Positions 34,365 through 42,968 of a DNA stretch of 49,527 nucleotides are shown here, one piece after another. This stretch comes from Pseudoxanthomonas broegbernensis. GTDB taxonomy: Bacteria; Pseudomonadota; Gammaproteobacteria; Xanthomonadales; Xanthomonadaceae. The stretch's first letter is position 1; each line of letters begins with the position of its first letter. The stretch is taken from NCBI RefSeq assembly GCF_014202435.1, contig NZ_JACHGU010000011.1:1-49527 (forward strand), read 5' to 3'. The notes beneath the pieces are model-generated. The model was not told the origin of the DNA. It ran no database searches and saw nothing but the letters and a program-made list of their open reading frames with translations. The position numbers and the translations under genes were made by a program.

Positions 34365-35621
34365 TCAGAAGTACGTGCGCACGACGCCGGTCACCCGCCA
34401 GGCGTCGTCCACGCGCAGCAGGTGCCGCCACTTGTCGAAGGTCAGGCACGGGTGGCAGATGTCGAAGCACAGCAGGTCGCCGACCCGCAGGTCGTCGCCG
34501 GCGTCCAGGTCCAGGAAGGCGTGCTGGTCCATGATCGAGCCCAGCCGCCAGTGCTCCGGCGCGGCCCGCGGCGCCTCGGTGCCGGGGCGGTGGTGCAGCA
34601 CCGGCAGCGGCAGGCCGGCGTCGAAGGCCGCATCGCGCTTGCCCAGGCCGACGATGGCCCGGCCCGGCTCCGGGCGCGACAGCACGCAGGCCCACAGTTG
34701 CAGCGCCGGGCGCAGGCCGTCGGCCATCCGCCGCGCCACCGGGTTGGAGGCGTGGATGCGCGCGTCCGCGCGGCGGTAGGCGCCGGCGTCGTGGGTGAGG
34801 TAGCAGCCCGGGCGCAGCAGCACCTGCACGCCCGGGTCCTTGGCGGCCGCGGCGAATTCCTCGGCGACCACGTCGTACCACGCCGAACCGGCGCCGGAGA
34901 GGATCGCGCGCGGCCCGGCGAAGGCGCCCGCCGCGCGCAGCGCCTGGAACTGCGCCAGGGTGCGCCGCAGCAGGGCGCGCACGCCGGCCTCCTCCTTCAG
35001 CACGCCCTCGTAGACCTCCACTCCCGCCAGCGCCAGCGCCCGGGGCCAGCGCGCGATGGCCTGGACCACTTCCTCCGCCTGCGCCGGATCGCGCACGCCG
35101 GTGCGGCCGCCGGCCGCGCCCACCTCCAGCAGCACCCGCAGGCGCAGGCCGCGTTCGCCGAAGAAGGCGCCCAGCGCATCGGCGCCGGCCACCGAGTCGA
35201 CCAGACAGCAGAACTCGAACTCCGCATCGGCCAGCAGGCCGGCGACGATGGCCATGTTGGCCCGGTCCACGAGCTGGTTGGCCATCAGCACCCGGCGCAC
35301 GCCGTGGCGGTACGCGTCGCGCACCTGCGGCGCGGTGGCCAGGGTGATGCCCCACGCGCCGGCTTCCAACTGCAGGGCGAACAGCTCCGGGCTCATCGTG
35401 GTCTTGCCGTGCGGCGCCAGTTCCAGCCCGTAGGCGGCGATGAAGTCGCCCATCCAGGCCAGGTTGTGGCGCAGCGCCGAGTCGCGCAGTACCGCCGCCG
35501 GCAGGCTCACTTCGCCTTCGAGCAGGCGCCAGCCCAGGTCCGCCACGGTCTGTGGCGTGGCCGTCCCGGCTCCCAGTCCCTTACCTGAAAGGGGGATGCG
35601 AGTGGAATTTTCAGTGGACAT
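34365..35621 (-). CDS. DSD1-type PLP enzyme (D-amino acid deaminase or D-threo-aldolase)
   Basis: 418 residues of the fold-type III alanine racemase N-domain with a D-serine dehydratase-like C domain. Lys73 in HGKTTMSP binds PLP. His390 and Cys392 in DICHPCLTFDKW are the zinc ligands of DSD1-type D-serine dehydratases and D-threonine aldolases. It probably removes ammonia from D-serine or D-threonine, or cleaves a beta-hydroxy D-amino acid. Sequence alone does not separate these. ATG 35621 heads the DSD-GntP-RpiR-deacylase-RidA operon. Confidence 0.9.
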   Translation of the reverse strand: MSTENSTRIPLSGKGLGAGTATPQTVADLGWRLLEGEVSLPAAVLRDSALRHNLAWMGDFIAAYGLELAPHGKTTMSPELFALQLEAGAWGITLATAPQVRDAYRHGVRRVLMANQLVDRANMAIVAGLLADAEFEFCCLVDSVAGADALGAFFGERGLRLRVLLEVGAAGGRTGVRDPAQAEEVVQAIARWPRALALAGVEVYEGVLKEEAGVRALLRRTLAQFQALRAAGAFAGPRAILSGAGSAWYDVVAEEFAAAAKDPGVQVLLRPGCYLTHDAGAYRRADARIHASNPVARRMADGLRPALQLWACVLSRPEPGRAIVGLGKRDAAFDAGLPLPVLHHRPGTEAPRAAPEHWRLGSIMDQHAFLDLDAGDDLRVGDLLCFDICHPCLTFDKWRHLLRVDDAWRVTGVVRTYF

Positions 35622-35656
35622 GCAGGTATTTTCTGCGATATGTGGCGATTTATGGG

Positions 35657-35675
35657 CACACTGTGTAGCACACTG
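35657..35675. promoter_or_regulatory. Direct repeat upstream of the D-amino acid operon
   Basis: CACACTG occurs at 35657-35663 and again at 35669-35675, with a period of 12 bases, about one helical turn. This fits a tandem binding site for a regulator in the promoter of the operon starting at 35621. Confidence 0.4.
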
Positions 35676-35678
35676 CCG

Positions 35679-35701
35679 GTAAATTTAAAAATAAATTTCA
35701 C
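35679..35701. promoter_or_regulatory. AT-rich inverted repeat, candidate RpiR operator
   Basis: AAATTTA (35681-35687) and TAAATTT (35692-35698) form a dyad around AAAA inside a wider GT...AC frame. It is the only strongly AT-rich spot in this GC-rich region and resembles known RpiR/HexR-type operators. It lies about 60-80 bases upstream of the DSD1-type gene. The assignment is inference. Confidence 0.45.
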
Positions 35702-35794
35702 ATTCCCCGGGCATGTGCCTGCCGCTTGCCGGCGAAAGTGGCGGCCGCGTCGCGTGCGTGTCGCGCCCTGGAGCGCGGGCCGGCAAGCGCCGGC

Positions 35795-36706
35795 TCAGGC
35801 GTCGTTGCGGGCGCCGGCCTGGCGCACCTCGCGCAGGGTGGCGGTGAACAGCTCGATGAACTGCTCGGCGGTGCGCGAGGGCGGCCGGTCTTCCAGGTGC
35901 ACGCATTCGATGCGGAAGGTGATGGCCGGGTCGATCGGGCGGAAGCCGACCCGCTCGTCCGCGCTCACCCGCGCGGTGAACTCGTCGACCACGGTCATGC
36001 CCGCGCCGCAGCGGGTCAGCGCCGCGGCCAGGTAGTAGGTCTGGTTGGACACCACCTCGTGGATGTTCACGCCCTGGCGCTCGAGTTCGCCGTCCAGCAG
36101 GTCGGCGATCGGACCGCTGCTGGCCAGGCCCACCAGGTCGCGTCCGTCCAGCCAGGCGATGGGCACGCTGGGGCCGGGGTCGGGCATCTCGCTGTGCCGG
36201 TACAGCAGCATCAGTTGGCCATGGTCGAGCGTGCGCCGCTGCATGCGCGGGTGCTGCGGCGGGTTGTAGGCGAAGGCGATGTCGCACTCGCGCTCGTACA
36301 GGGCGCGGAACAGGTCGTCGTGGTGCAGGGTCTGCACGTCGAAGGTCACCTGCGGGTGGCGCCGGCGGAACAGCGCGATCGCGCGCGGCGCCACGTACAG
36401 GCCCAGCGAAGGCACCACCGCCAGGCGGATATGGCCGCCGCCGCCGTTGCGCAGGTTGGCCACGGTCTTTCGCAGCGAGGCGGTCCGTTCGAAGATGTCC
36501 TTGACCTCGACGAACAGCGCGTGCGCCTCGTCGGTGGCCACCAGGCGCCCGCGCACCAGGGTGAACAGCTCGAAGCCGAGCTGGTACTGGGTGTGGTGCA
36601 GCACCTTGCTGACCGAGGGCTGCGAGACGTGCAGGGCACGCGCCGCGGCACTGATCGAGCCGGTGGTGTAGATCGCGTGGAAGACTTCTATCTGGCGCAG
36701 CCGCAT
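35795..36706 (-). CDS. LysR-family transcriptional regulator
   Basis: 303 residues. N-terminal winged helix-turn-helix (1-60, SISAAARALHVSQPSVSKVLHH), linker helix and a periplasmic-binding-type effector domain (about 92-295, IRLAVVPSLGLYVAP onward). It is the third gene behind ggt1 and dadA2, 40 bases after dadA2. Candidate binding sites of LysR type (T-N11-A dyads) lie in front of ggt1/TonB receptor and in front of the exported deacylase operon. The effector is probably a D-amino acid, its oxo acid or a gamma-glutamyl compound. Confidence 0.93.
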   Translation of the reverse strand: MRLRQIEVFHAIYTTGSISAAARALHVSQPSVSKVLHHTQYQLGFELFTLVRGRLVATDEAHALFVEVKDIFERTASLRKTVANLRNGGGGHIRLAVVPSLGLYVAPRAIALFRRRHPQVTFDVQTLHHDDLFRALYERECDIAFAYNPPQHPRMQRRTLDHGQLMLLYRHSEMPDPGPSVPIAWLDGRDLVGLASSGPIADLLDGELERQGVNIHEVVSNQTYYLAAALTRCGAGMTVVDEFTARVSADERVGFRPIDPAITFRIECVHLEDRPPSRTAEQFIELFTATLREVRQAGARNDA

Positions 36707-36746
36707 GGGTCGATCTTAGGCCGGCGCGGCCGTCGCCGGCCAGCGC

Positions 36747-37985
36747 TCAGGGCGGATCGAGCAGCGCGGCGGCGGCGCGCTCGCCGCTGCCCATGGCCAG
36801 GGTCCAGCCGAGCATGCCGTGGCCGATGTTCAGGACCAGGCCCTCGCCGGCGTGGCGCACGACCGGGCTGGAGAACGGCGTGACCGGGCGCAACCCGGCC
36901 CAGTGGCTCTCGATGCGCGTGTAGTCGGCCGCCCGCGGCAGGGAGGCCCGGGCCATGGCCACCAGCTCGGCCAGGCGTGCCGGCGCCGGGGCCGGGTCCC
37001 AATGGTTGAGGTCGGCCAGGCCGGCCACCCGGATGCGATCGTCGAGCCTGCAGAACACCAGCTTGCGCGAGGTGTCGGTGATGCTGACCGCCGGCGCCGC
37101 CGGCCCGCAGGGCGCGGTGAAGGAATAGCCCTTCACCGCCATCAGCGGCACCCGCAGGCCCAGCGGGCGCAGCAGCGCGGCGCTGTCGATGCCGGCGCAC
37201 ACGACCACGCGGCCGGCGCTCACGGCCTGGCCGTCCCCGGTCTCCAGGCGCCAGCCGCTCCCGTCCCGGCGCAGGCTGCGCAACGCGAAGCCGAAGCGGG
37301 CCTGTACTTCGTAGTCGTCGCGCAGCACCTGCAGCAGGCCGATGGAGAAGCGCCAGGCGTCGCCGGTCTCCTCCTCGGGCGAATGGACCACGCCGGCCAC
37401 CGCCTCCAGGCCGGCCAGCGCCGGCTCCAGCGCGGCCGCCTCCTCGGCGCCGATCAGCCGCTGGTTCACGCCGTGCGCTTGCTTGAGCCGGATCATCGCC
37501 GCCGCCGCCGGCAGCGCCGCGGCGTCGTAGTACACGTGCATCTTGCCGGCGACGCGGTGTTCGAAGCCGATCGGGTGCCGGGCCAGCAGCGCGGCCATCG
37601 CCGCGCGCGATTCCAGCGCCAGTTCCAGGGTCGCCAGGGTGTTGCGGCGCAGCCGCGAGGCGGTGGCGTTGCGCAGGAACGCCAGGCCCCAGCGCCAGAA
37701 GTCGGGATCGGCCGACGCGCGCGCGCGGAATGCCGCGTCGCGCCCGCACAGCAGGGCCGGCAACTGCCGCCACAGCGACGGCCCGGCCATCGCGTCGGTA
37801 TAGGCGTAGCTCAACTGCGCGCCGTTGGCGAAGGAGGCGCCCCGCGCGGGACCGGGCGCGCGGTCCAGCAGCAGCACCCGGGCGCCGCGGCGGGCGAGGG
37901 CATAGGCGGTGGCGAGGCCGACGACGCCGGCGCCGATCACGGCGACCTCGGCGCCCTGGCGGGCGGTGGGTGGGGAATCTGACAT
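36747..37985 (-). CDS. D-amino acid dehydrogenase, DadA-like (second copy)
   Basis: 412-residue FAD-dependent oxidoreductase of the DAO superfamily. The nucleotide-binding motif GAGVVG is at 18-23. SFANGAQLSYAYTDAMAGPS matches the DadA segment after the first helix, and LVLNIGHGMLGWTLAMGSG matches the C-terminal FAD loop. It is clearly diverged from the dadA at 6690, so its substrate range is probably different, for example acidic or other D-amino acids released by the nearby enzymes. ATG 37985 is 17 bases behind ggt1. It is followed by the LysR gene. Confidence 0.9.
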   Translation of the reverse strand: MSDSPPTARQGAEVAVIGAGVVGLATAYALARRGARVLLLDRAPGPARGASFANGAQLSYAYTDAMAGPSLWRQLPALLCGRDAAFRARASADPDFWRWGLAFLRNATASRLRRNTLATLELALESRAAMAALLARHPIGFEHRVAGKMHVYYDAAALPAAAAMIRLKQAHGVNQRLIGAEEAAALEPALAGLEAVAGVVHSPEEETGDAWRFSIGLLQVLRDDYEVQARFGFALRSLRRDGSGWRLETGDGQAVSAGRVVVCAGIDSAALLRPLGLRVPLMAVKGYSFTAPCGPAAPAVSITDTSRKLVFCRLDDRIRVAGLADLNHWDPAPAPARLAELVAMARASLPRAADYTRIESHWAGLRPVTPFSSPVVRHAGEGLVLNIGHGMLGWTLAMGSGERAAAALLDPP

Positions 37986-38002
37986 GGCCTGGGGAGTGGT
38001 GT

Positions 38003-39769
38003 TCAACGGAGGGGGAAAGCGGCGGTGCCTTCGCGTCTGGGGTCGGCGCCCCATTCCCAGCGGCCGTCGCGCAGGAAGACGCCGTGCAGGCCGGAATCCT
38101 CGCCGGCACCGGGACGGATATCGATGCCGCGTTCGCGCAGCGCCGCCAGCACCGGCGGGGCGAAGCGGCCCGCCTCGCCGTCGAAGCGCGTACCGCGCGC
38201 GACCAGGTTGGGCAGGGCGATGGCCTCGGGCAGCGGCATGCCCCAGTGCAGCAGCCCGACCAGGGCCTTGCCCACGTAGGCCGGGATCGCCGAGCCGCCG
38301 GGCGAACCCAGCGCCCCGGCCAGGCGGCCGTCGGCGTCCAGCAGCAGGGCCGGCGTCATCGACGAGCGCGGGCGCTTGCCCGGCGCAATCGCGTTGGCCA
38401 TGCCGGCGCGGCCGTGCTCGCCGTCCCAGGCGAAGTCGGTGAGCTGGTTGTTCAGGAAGAAGCCGCCCACCATGCGCCCGGAACCGAAGAACGATTCCAC
38501 CGTGGTGGTGACCGACACCGCGTTGCCGTCGCCGTCCACCACCACGAAATGGCTGGTGCCGCCCGGCTCGTCGGTGGCGTCGGGGGCGGGATGCGGGGCG
38601 CCCTCGGGGCGGCCCGGCGCCGGCGGGGCCGCGGCGGCGCGCGCGCCGATCAGGCCGGCGCGCGCGCGCACGTAGTCCGGCGCCAGCAGGCCGGCCACCG
38701 GCACCGCGGTGAAGCGCGGGTCGCCCACGTAGTGGTCGCGGTCGGCGTACATCAGCCGGCTGGCCTCGGCGAACAGGAACCAGGCCTGCGGGTCGTCCGG
38801 CCCGCGGGCATCGATGTCGGTGGCCTCCAGCAAGGCCATCAGTTGCAGCAGGCCCACCCCGCTGGCCGGCGGCGGCGGCACGCACAGCACATGCCGGCGC
38901 AGCGGCCGGCACAGCGGCGAGGCCCGCTCCGGGCGATAGCGGTCGAGGTCGTCCGCGGTCATCGCGCCGGGCATGGGTGCGTCCCGCGTGCGGGCCACGA
39001 TGGCGGGCGTCAACGGCCCGCGGTAGAAGGCGTCGGCGCCGCCTTCGGCGAGGACCCGCAAGGTCGCCGCGTAGGCGGGATTGCGCAGGAGGTCGCCGCT
39101 TCGCAGCGGCCGGCCGGACGCGTCCGAGAAATAGGCCCGAACGTCGGGCGCGGCGGCTTGCGGGAAGGAACCGTGGATGTGCCGGGCCAGGCGCGGCGTG
39201 ATCCGGAAGCCCGCTTCGGCGCGTGCGATGCTTTCATCGAACAAGCGGTTCCATGCCAGCTTGCCGTGCGCCCGGTGGGCCTGCGCGAACGCCGCGACGG
39301 CCCCCGGCACCCCGGTGGCGCGCCCCGTGAGCATGGCCTCGGCGCGTGGCAGGGGATTTCCCCGGGCATCGTCCAGCAGGGCGGGGATGGCTGCGGCAGG
39401 CGCCGCTTCGCGGCCGATATAGACGGTCGTCTCGCCGCTGTCGGCGGCGTAGGCCATGATGATCGCGCCGCCGCCGATGCCCGAGCTCTGCGGTTCCACC
39501 AGGCCGAGCATGGCCTGCACCGCAACCGCCGCGTCCATGGCGCTGCCGCCGCGCTGCAGGACGGCGACGCCCGCGTCCACCGCCAGCGGATGGGCGGCGA
39601 CCACGATGGCGCGTTCGCCGGATGCGTGCGCGGAAGCCGGCGCCGGCGAAGCGGCCAGCGCCGCGCCCAGGACGGTCGCCGAGAGCGCCCATGCCGCCAG
39701 CCGCCGCAACGAGGCGGCGGGCATGCGGGAGCGCGGGCGGCGAGCGGAGTCGTATGCGATGGAAGGCAT
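38003..39769 (-). CDS. Gamma-glutamyltransferase family protein 1
   Basis: 588-residue N-terminal nucleophile hydrolase, periplasmic. A signal peptide (LRRLAAWALSATVLGAALAA) is best placed if the start is Met16 (base 39724) rather than Met1. Thr405 in GGTSHFVVVD is the autoprocessing site and nucleophile. Arg120 (IGREAAP) and Asp445 (NNQLTDF) match residues that hold the alpha-carboxyl and alpha-amino groups of the glutamyl donor. SSM and GSPGG follow. It hydrolyses or transfers gamma-glutamyl groups, and the kept Arg/Asp pair favours a true gamma-glutamyl donor. It heads ggt1-dadA2-lysR. Confidence 0.92.
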   Translation of the reverse strand: MPSIAYDSARRPRSRMPAASLRRLAAWALSATVLGAALAASPAPASAHASGERAIVVAAHPLAVDAGVAVLQRGGSAMDAAVAVQAMLGLVEPQSSGIGGGAIIMAYAADSGETTVYIGREAAPAAAIPALLDDARGNPLPRAEAMLTGRATGVPGAVAAFAQAHRAHGKLAWNRLFDESIARAEAGFRITPRLARHIHGSFPQAAAPDVRAYFSDASGRPLRSGDLLRNPAYAATLRVLAEGGADAFYRGPLTPAIVARTRDAPMPGAMTADDLDRYRPERASPLCRPLRRHVLCVPPPPASGVGLLQLMALLEATDIDARGPDDPQAWFLFAEASRLMYADRDHYVGDPRFTAVPVAGLLAPDYVRARAGLIGARAAAAPPAPGRPEGAPHPAPDATDEPGGTSHFVVVDGDGNAVSVTTTVESFFGSGRMVGGFFLNNQLTDFAWDGEHGRAGMANAIAPGKRPRSSMTPALLLDADGRLAGALGSPGGSAIPAYVGKALVGLLHWGMPLPEAIALPNLVARGTRFDGEAGRFAPPVLAALRERGIDIRPGAGEDSGLHGVFLRDGRWEWGADPRREGTAAFPLR

Positions 39770-39825
39770 GCCCGCAGCCTAACGGGCGAGCGGATTGACG
39801 CGGTATCACTTTCCATTGCCACCGA

Positions 39826-39843
39826 TTAGCCTTCAGCTATGGG
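39826..39843 (-). promoter_or_regulatory. LysR-type box 1 (ggt1 side)
   Basis: TTAGCCTTCAGCTATGGG on plus, or CCCATAGCTGAAGGCTAA on minus. It has a T-N11-A core and lies 57 bases upstream of the ggt1 start, reading toward ggt1. It matches boxes 2 and 3. Confidence 0.6.
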
Positions 39844-39850
39844 TGGCCCG

Positions 39851-39879
39851 CGCGTGCGGTCCTCTCGGTTCCGCACGCG
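39851..39879. promoter_or_regulatory. Inverted repeat between the LysR-type boxes
   Basis: CGCGTGCGG (39851-39859) pairs with CCGCACGCG (39871-39879) across an 11-base loop. It lies centrally in the 295-base divergent region (39770-40064) and could be a hairpin in a leader RNA or a second operator. Confidence 0.4.
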
Positions 39880-39900
39880 ACTCCGCCGCTCGAACGCAGG

Positions 39901-39919
39901 CCCCATAGCCTGCGGCTAT
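39901..39919 (+). promoter_or_regulatory. LysR-type box 2 (TonB receptor side)
   Basis: CCCCATAGCCTGCGGCTAT holds the perfect dyad ATAGCC-TGC-GGCTAT with T-N11-A. It is in the orientation that reads toward the receptor gene. The 8-base arms CCCATAGC and GCTATGGG (39836-39843) of boxes 1 and 2 also form a wider inverted repeat. Confidence 0.65.
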
Positions 39920-40064
39920 ACGCGTCGGCAACTTTCCTTCGCGACAAACCACGGCGCGATGGCCAACCTAGGTGATGGAGGGGGCGGTCTGCTGCGAACA
40001 ATCGCGGCGACGACTGGCCGCACCGCCACATACGAGCACACATCCTTCTGGCGGGAGCTATCAC

Positions 40065-42857
40065 GTGATCGGCAATAAATCACCTCATCTGCTCGCACGG
40101 AGCATTCTGCTGTGTCTGGGCGGTTTCGCCATCGGCGCACACGCGGCGCCGCCGCAGCCGGCGTCCGGCCCGGATGAACGACCGCAGAAATCGCCACCGG
40201 CGGCATCCGGGCAACAGGCAAGGGAACAGGCGTCGGTAACGCTCGACGCGATCTCGGTCACCGGCTCGCGCGTCGTCGGCGGCGACTACGAGTCGCCGAC
40301 GCCGGTGACCATGATCGAGTTCGAGCAGATCGAACTGGCCGCACCCAACAACATCGCCGACTACCTCAACACCCTGCCTTCGATGGTCGGCGACAGCACG
40401 ACCATGGAAGGCAACAACTCCATCAGCGCCGGCGCCACCGGCATGAACCGGCTCAACCTCCGCGGGCTGGGTGCGGACCGCACCCTGGTCCTGGTGGACG
40501 GCCGCCGCTTCGTCGGCTCCACGCTGGAAGGAAACGTCGACATCAACGGCCTGCCCAACGGGCTGATCCGCAGCATCGACGTGGTGACCGGCGGCGCCTC
40601 GTCGGTGTACGGCTCGGACGCGGTCGCCGGCGTGGTCAACTTCGTGCTGGACACGCGCTACACCGGCCTCAAGGGCTTCGCCCAGGTGGGCCAGTCGCGC
40701 TACCACGACGACCGCCAGCAGAACGGCGGCCTGACCTTCGGCACGCCGTTCGCCGATGGCCGCGGCCACTTCCTGCTCAACGCGGAATATGCGCACAACT
40801 CCGGCGTCGGCGCCGCGCGCGACCGGCCCTGGTACGGCGGGCACGGGATCATGACCAATCCCGCCTGGACGCCCACCAACGGCGAGCCGTACCGCATCAC
40901 CGTGCCGTTCCTCAATCGGCCCAACGAGGCGTCGGCCGGGCTGATCCCCAGCGGACCGCTCAAGTGGACCACCTTCGATGCGGACGGTTCGCCGCGCCAG
41001 TTCGACTACGGGGTGCTCGACCTGACCGGCTCGGCGTCGTCGGGGGGCGAGGTGGACGGCCATTTCGCCACGATGTCGCTGAAGGGCGCGGTCGAGCGGC
41101 ACAGCCTGTTCGCGCGGGGCTCGTTCGAGATCAACGACGCCTTCGAGGCGTTCGCCGAGGCCAGCCATTCCCGGTCGGTGGTGAACACCAACTCCTCGTA
41201 CAACTATTACAACGGCAGCCTGTCGATCAAGTCGGACAACGCCTACCTGGACCCGCGCACGCGCGAGGCCATGGTGGCCGCGGGCGCATCCAGCGCCCCG
41301 TACGGGTTGCTGCTGGGCGTGGCCTCGCCGCGGGTGGAGGTGAACACCTATCGCGCCGTTTTCGGCGTGAACGGATCGTTCGGCGACAATTGGACGCTCG
41401 ACGCGTACTACCAATACGGTGAAAGCCGGCTCAACACCGTCGTCAACAACGTCACCAACACGACCCGCCTGGGCCTGGCGCTCGATGCCGTCGTCGACCC
41501 GGCCAGCAACCGCATCGTGTGCCGCTCCACCCTGGCCGATCCCGGCAACGGCTGCGTGCCGATCAATACCTTCGGTGGCGCGAGCCTCTCCGAGCCCGCG
41601 CTGGACTACGTCATCGGCGAGCCCAGCTTCCGGCAGACCATGAAGCAGCAGGTCGCCTCGGCCAGCATCCAGGGCGAGGCCTTCTCCACCTGGGCCGGGC
41701 CGGTCATGACCGCGTTCGGCATCGAGCACCGGCGCGAGGCCGTCGGCGGCGCCGTCGACGACCAGGGCCAGCCGCGGCAGTGGCTCTTCGGCAACTTCAT
41801 GGCGACCCACGGCGAGAACCGGATCAACGAGGTGTTCTCCGAGATGCTGATGCCCCTGACCGAACGGTCGCTGGCGTTCAACGGCGCGGTGCGCGTGGCC
41901 GATTACAGCTATTCGGGCATCGCGGTCACCTGGAAGGGCGGCCTGACCTGGCAGCCGAACGACTCTGTCCTCCTCCGGACCGTGCGCTCGCGCGACATCC
42001 GCGCGCCCAACCTGGGCAACCTGTACCAGGCCGGCCTGACCCAGCGCCAGAACGTGCGCGACCCGTGGTTCAACGACACCCAGCGCAACATCGAGCGGAT
42101 TTCCCAGGGCAACCTCGCGCTGAAGCCGGAAGTGGCCGACACCAGCAGCATCGGCCTGGCGCTCACCCCGGCGCGCTGGCCGGGCGTGCGCGGCGCGATC
42201 GACTACTACCAGATCGAGATCAAGGACGCGATCGCCACGCTCAACGACCAGCAGACCGTGGACCGGTGCCACCAGGGCGACACCGCCGTATGCTCCTTCG
42301 TGGTGCGCGACGGCACGGGTGCCGTCTCCGGGCTGATCCGCACGCCGATCAACATCGCCAAGCGGACCGTGCGCGGCGTGGACATGGACGTGTCCTACCT
42401 GCAGGCCGTGCCGTTCATCGCGCCCGGCGCCGAGCTGGATCTGCGCCTGGTCGCCAGCCGCCTGCTGGAAAGCCGCAACGAGGACCCGTTCAGCAGCATC
42501 GACTACGCCGACGAGAACATCGCCGGCTCGGCCAAGCAGCGGGCGCTGTTGACGGCGACGTTCCGGAACGGGCCGCTGCGGTTCGGTGCCTCGGCGCGCT
42601 TCATTGGCAAGGGCGTGCTGAGCAACGAGTGGGTCGACGGGGTGGACATCGACGACAACACCGTGCCCAGCACCTGGTACCTGGGGCTGTTCGGCTCGTA
42701 CCACTTCCCCGGCGACAGGCTGGAGGCGTTCTTCCGCGTCGACAACGCGCTCGACCGCGCGCCGCTGGTCATCGGCACGAACCGCAACGGCATCAACCCG
42801 GTGCTGTACGACGTGATCGGCAGGTACGCGAGCGTCGGCGTACGCTTCCAGTTCTGA
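40065..42857 (+). CDS. TonB-dependent receptor of the large Xanthomonas type
   Basis: 930-residue outer-membrane receptor. I chose the GTG at 40065 because GGGAG sits 7 bases upstream and it gives a proper signal peptide (LLARSILLCLGGFAIGAHA). An upstream in-frame start would add 31 unlikely residues. The plug (about 60-190) has SVTGSRVVGGDYESPTPVTM and LNLRGLGADRTLVLVDGRR. The barrel ends in ASVGVRFQF. Family members take up siderophores, sugars or peptides. Since ggt1, ggt2, a peptidase and a deacylase surround it, peptide or gamma-glutamyl substrates are likely. A box of LysR type lies upstream. Confidence 0.92.
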   Translation: MIGNKSPHLLARSILLCLGGFAIGAHAAPPQPASGPDERPQKSPPAASGQQAREQASVTLDAISVTGSRVVGGDYESPTPVTMIEFEQIELAAPNNIADYLNTLPSMVGDSTTMEGNNSISAGATGMNRLNLRGLGADRTLVLVDGRRFVGSTLEGNVDINGLPNGLIRSIDVVTGGASSVYGSDAVAGVVNFVLDTRYTGLKGFAQVGQSRYHDDRQQNGGLTFGTPFADGRGHFLLNAEYAHNSGVGAARDRPWYGGHGIMTNPAWTPTNGEPYRITVPFLNRPNEASAGLIPSGPLKWTTFDADGSPRQFDYGVLDLTGSASSGGEVDGHFATMSLKGAVERHSLFARGSFEINDAFEAFAEASHSRSVVNTNSSYNYYNGSLSIKSDNAYLDPRTREAMVAAGASSAPYGLLLGVASPRVEVNTYRAVFGVNGSFGDNWTLDAYYQYGESRLNTVVNNVTNTTRLGLALDAVVDPASNRIVCRSTLADPGNGCVPINTFGGASLSEPALDYVIGEPSFRQTMKQQVASASIQGEAFSTWAGPVMTAFGIEHRREAVGGAVDDQGQPRQWLFGNFMATHGENRINEVFSEMLMPLTERSLAFNGAVRVADYSYSGIAVTWKGGLTWQPNDSVLLRTVRSRDIRAPNLGNLYQAGLTQRQNVRDPWFNDTQRNIERISQGNLALKPEVADTSSIGLALTPARWPGVRGAIDYYQIEIKDAIATLNDQQTVDRCHQGDTAVCSFVVRDGTGAVSGLIRTPINIAKRTVRGVDMDVSYLQAVPFIAPGAELDLRLVASRLLESRNEDPFSSIDYADENIAGSAKQRALLTATFRNGPLRFGASARFIGKGVLSNEWVDGVDIDDNTVPSTWYLGLFGSYHFPGDRLEAFFRVDNALDRAPLVIGTNRNGINPVLYDVIGRYASVGVRFQF

Positions 42858-42882
42858 CCGGTTCGGGCTTGGCGGAAGGCGA

Positions 42883-42909
42883 GGGCGTGGCCACCTGGTG
42901 GCCACGCCC
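42883..42909 (+). terminator. Hairpin after the TonB receptor gene
   Basis: GGGCGTGGCCA (42883-42893) pairs perfectly with TGGCCACGCCC (42899-42909) across 5 bases, then TTCCTC. It may stop or thin out transcription before ggt2, 60 bases downstream. Confidence 0.55.
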
Positions 42910-42968
42910 TTCCTCGTCCGGCGAAGGCATGCGCCCCTCGCCGGCATCCTCGTGACAAGGAGCATCCC

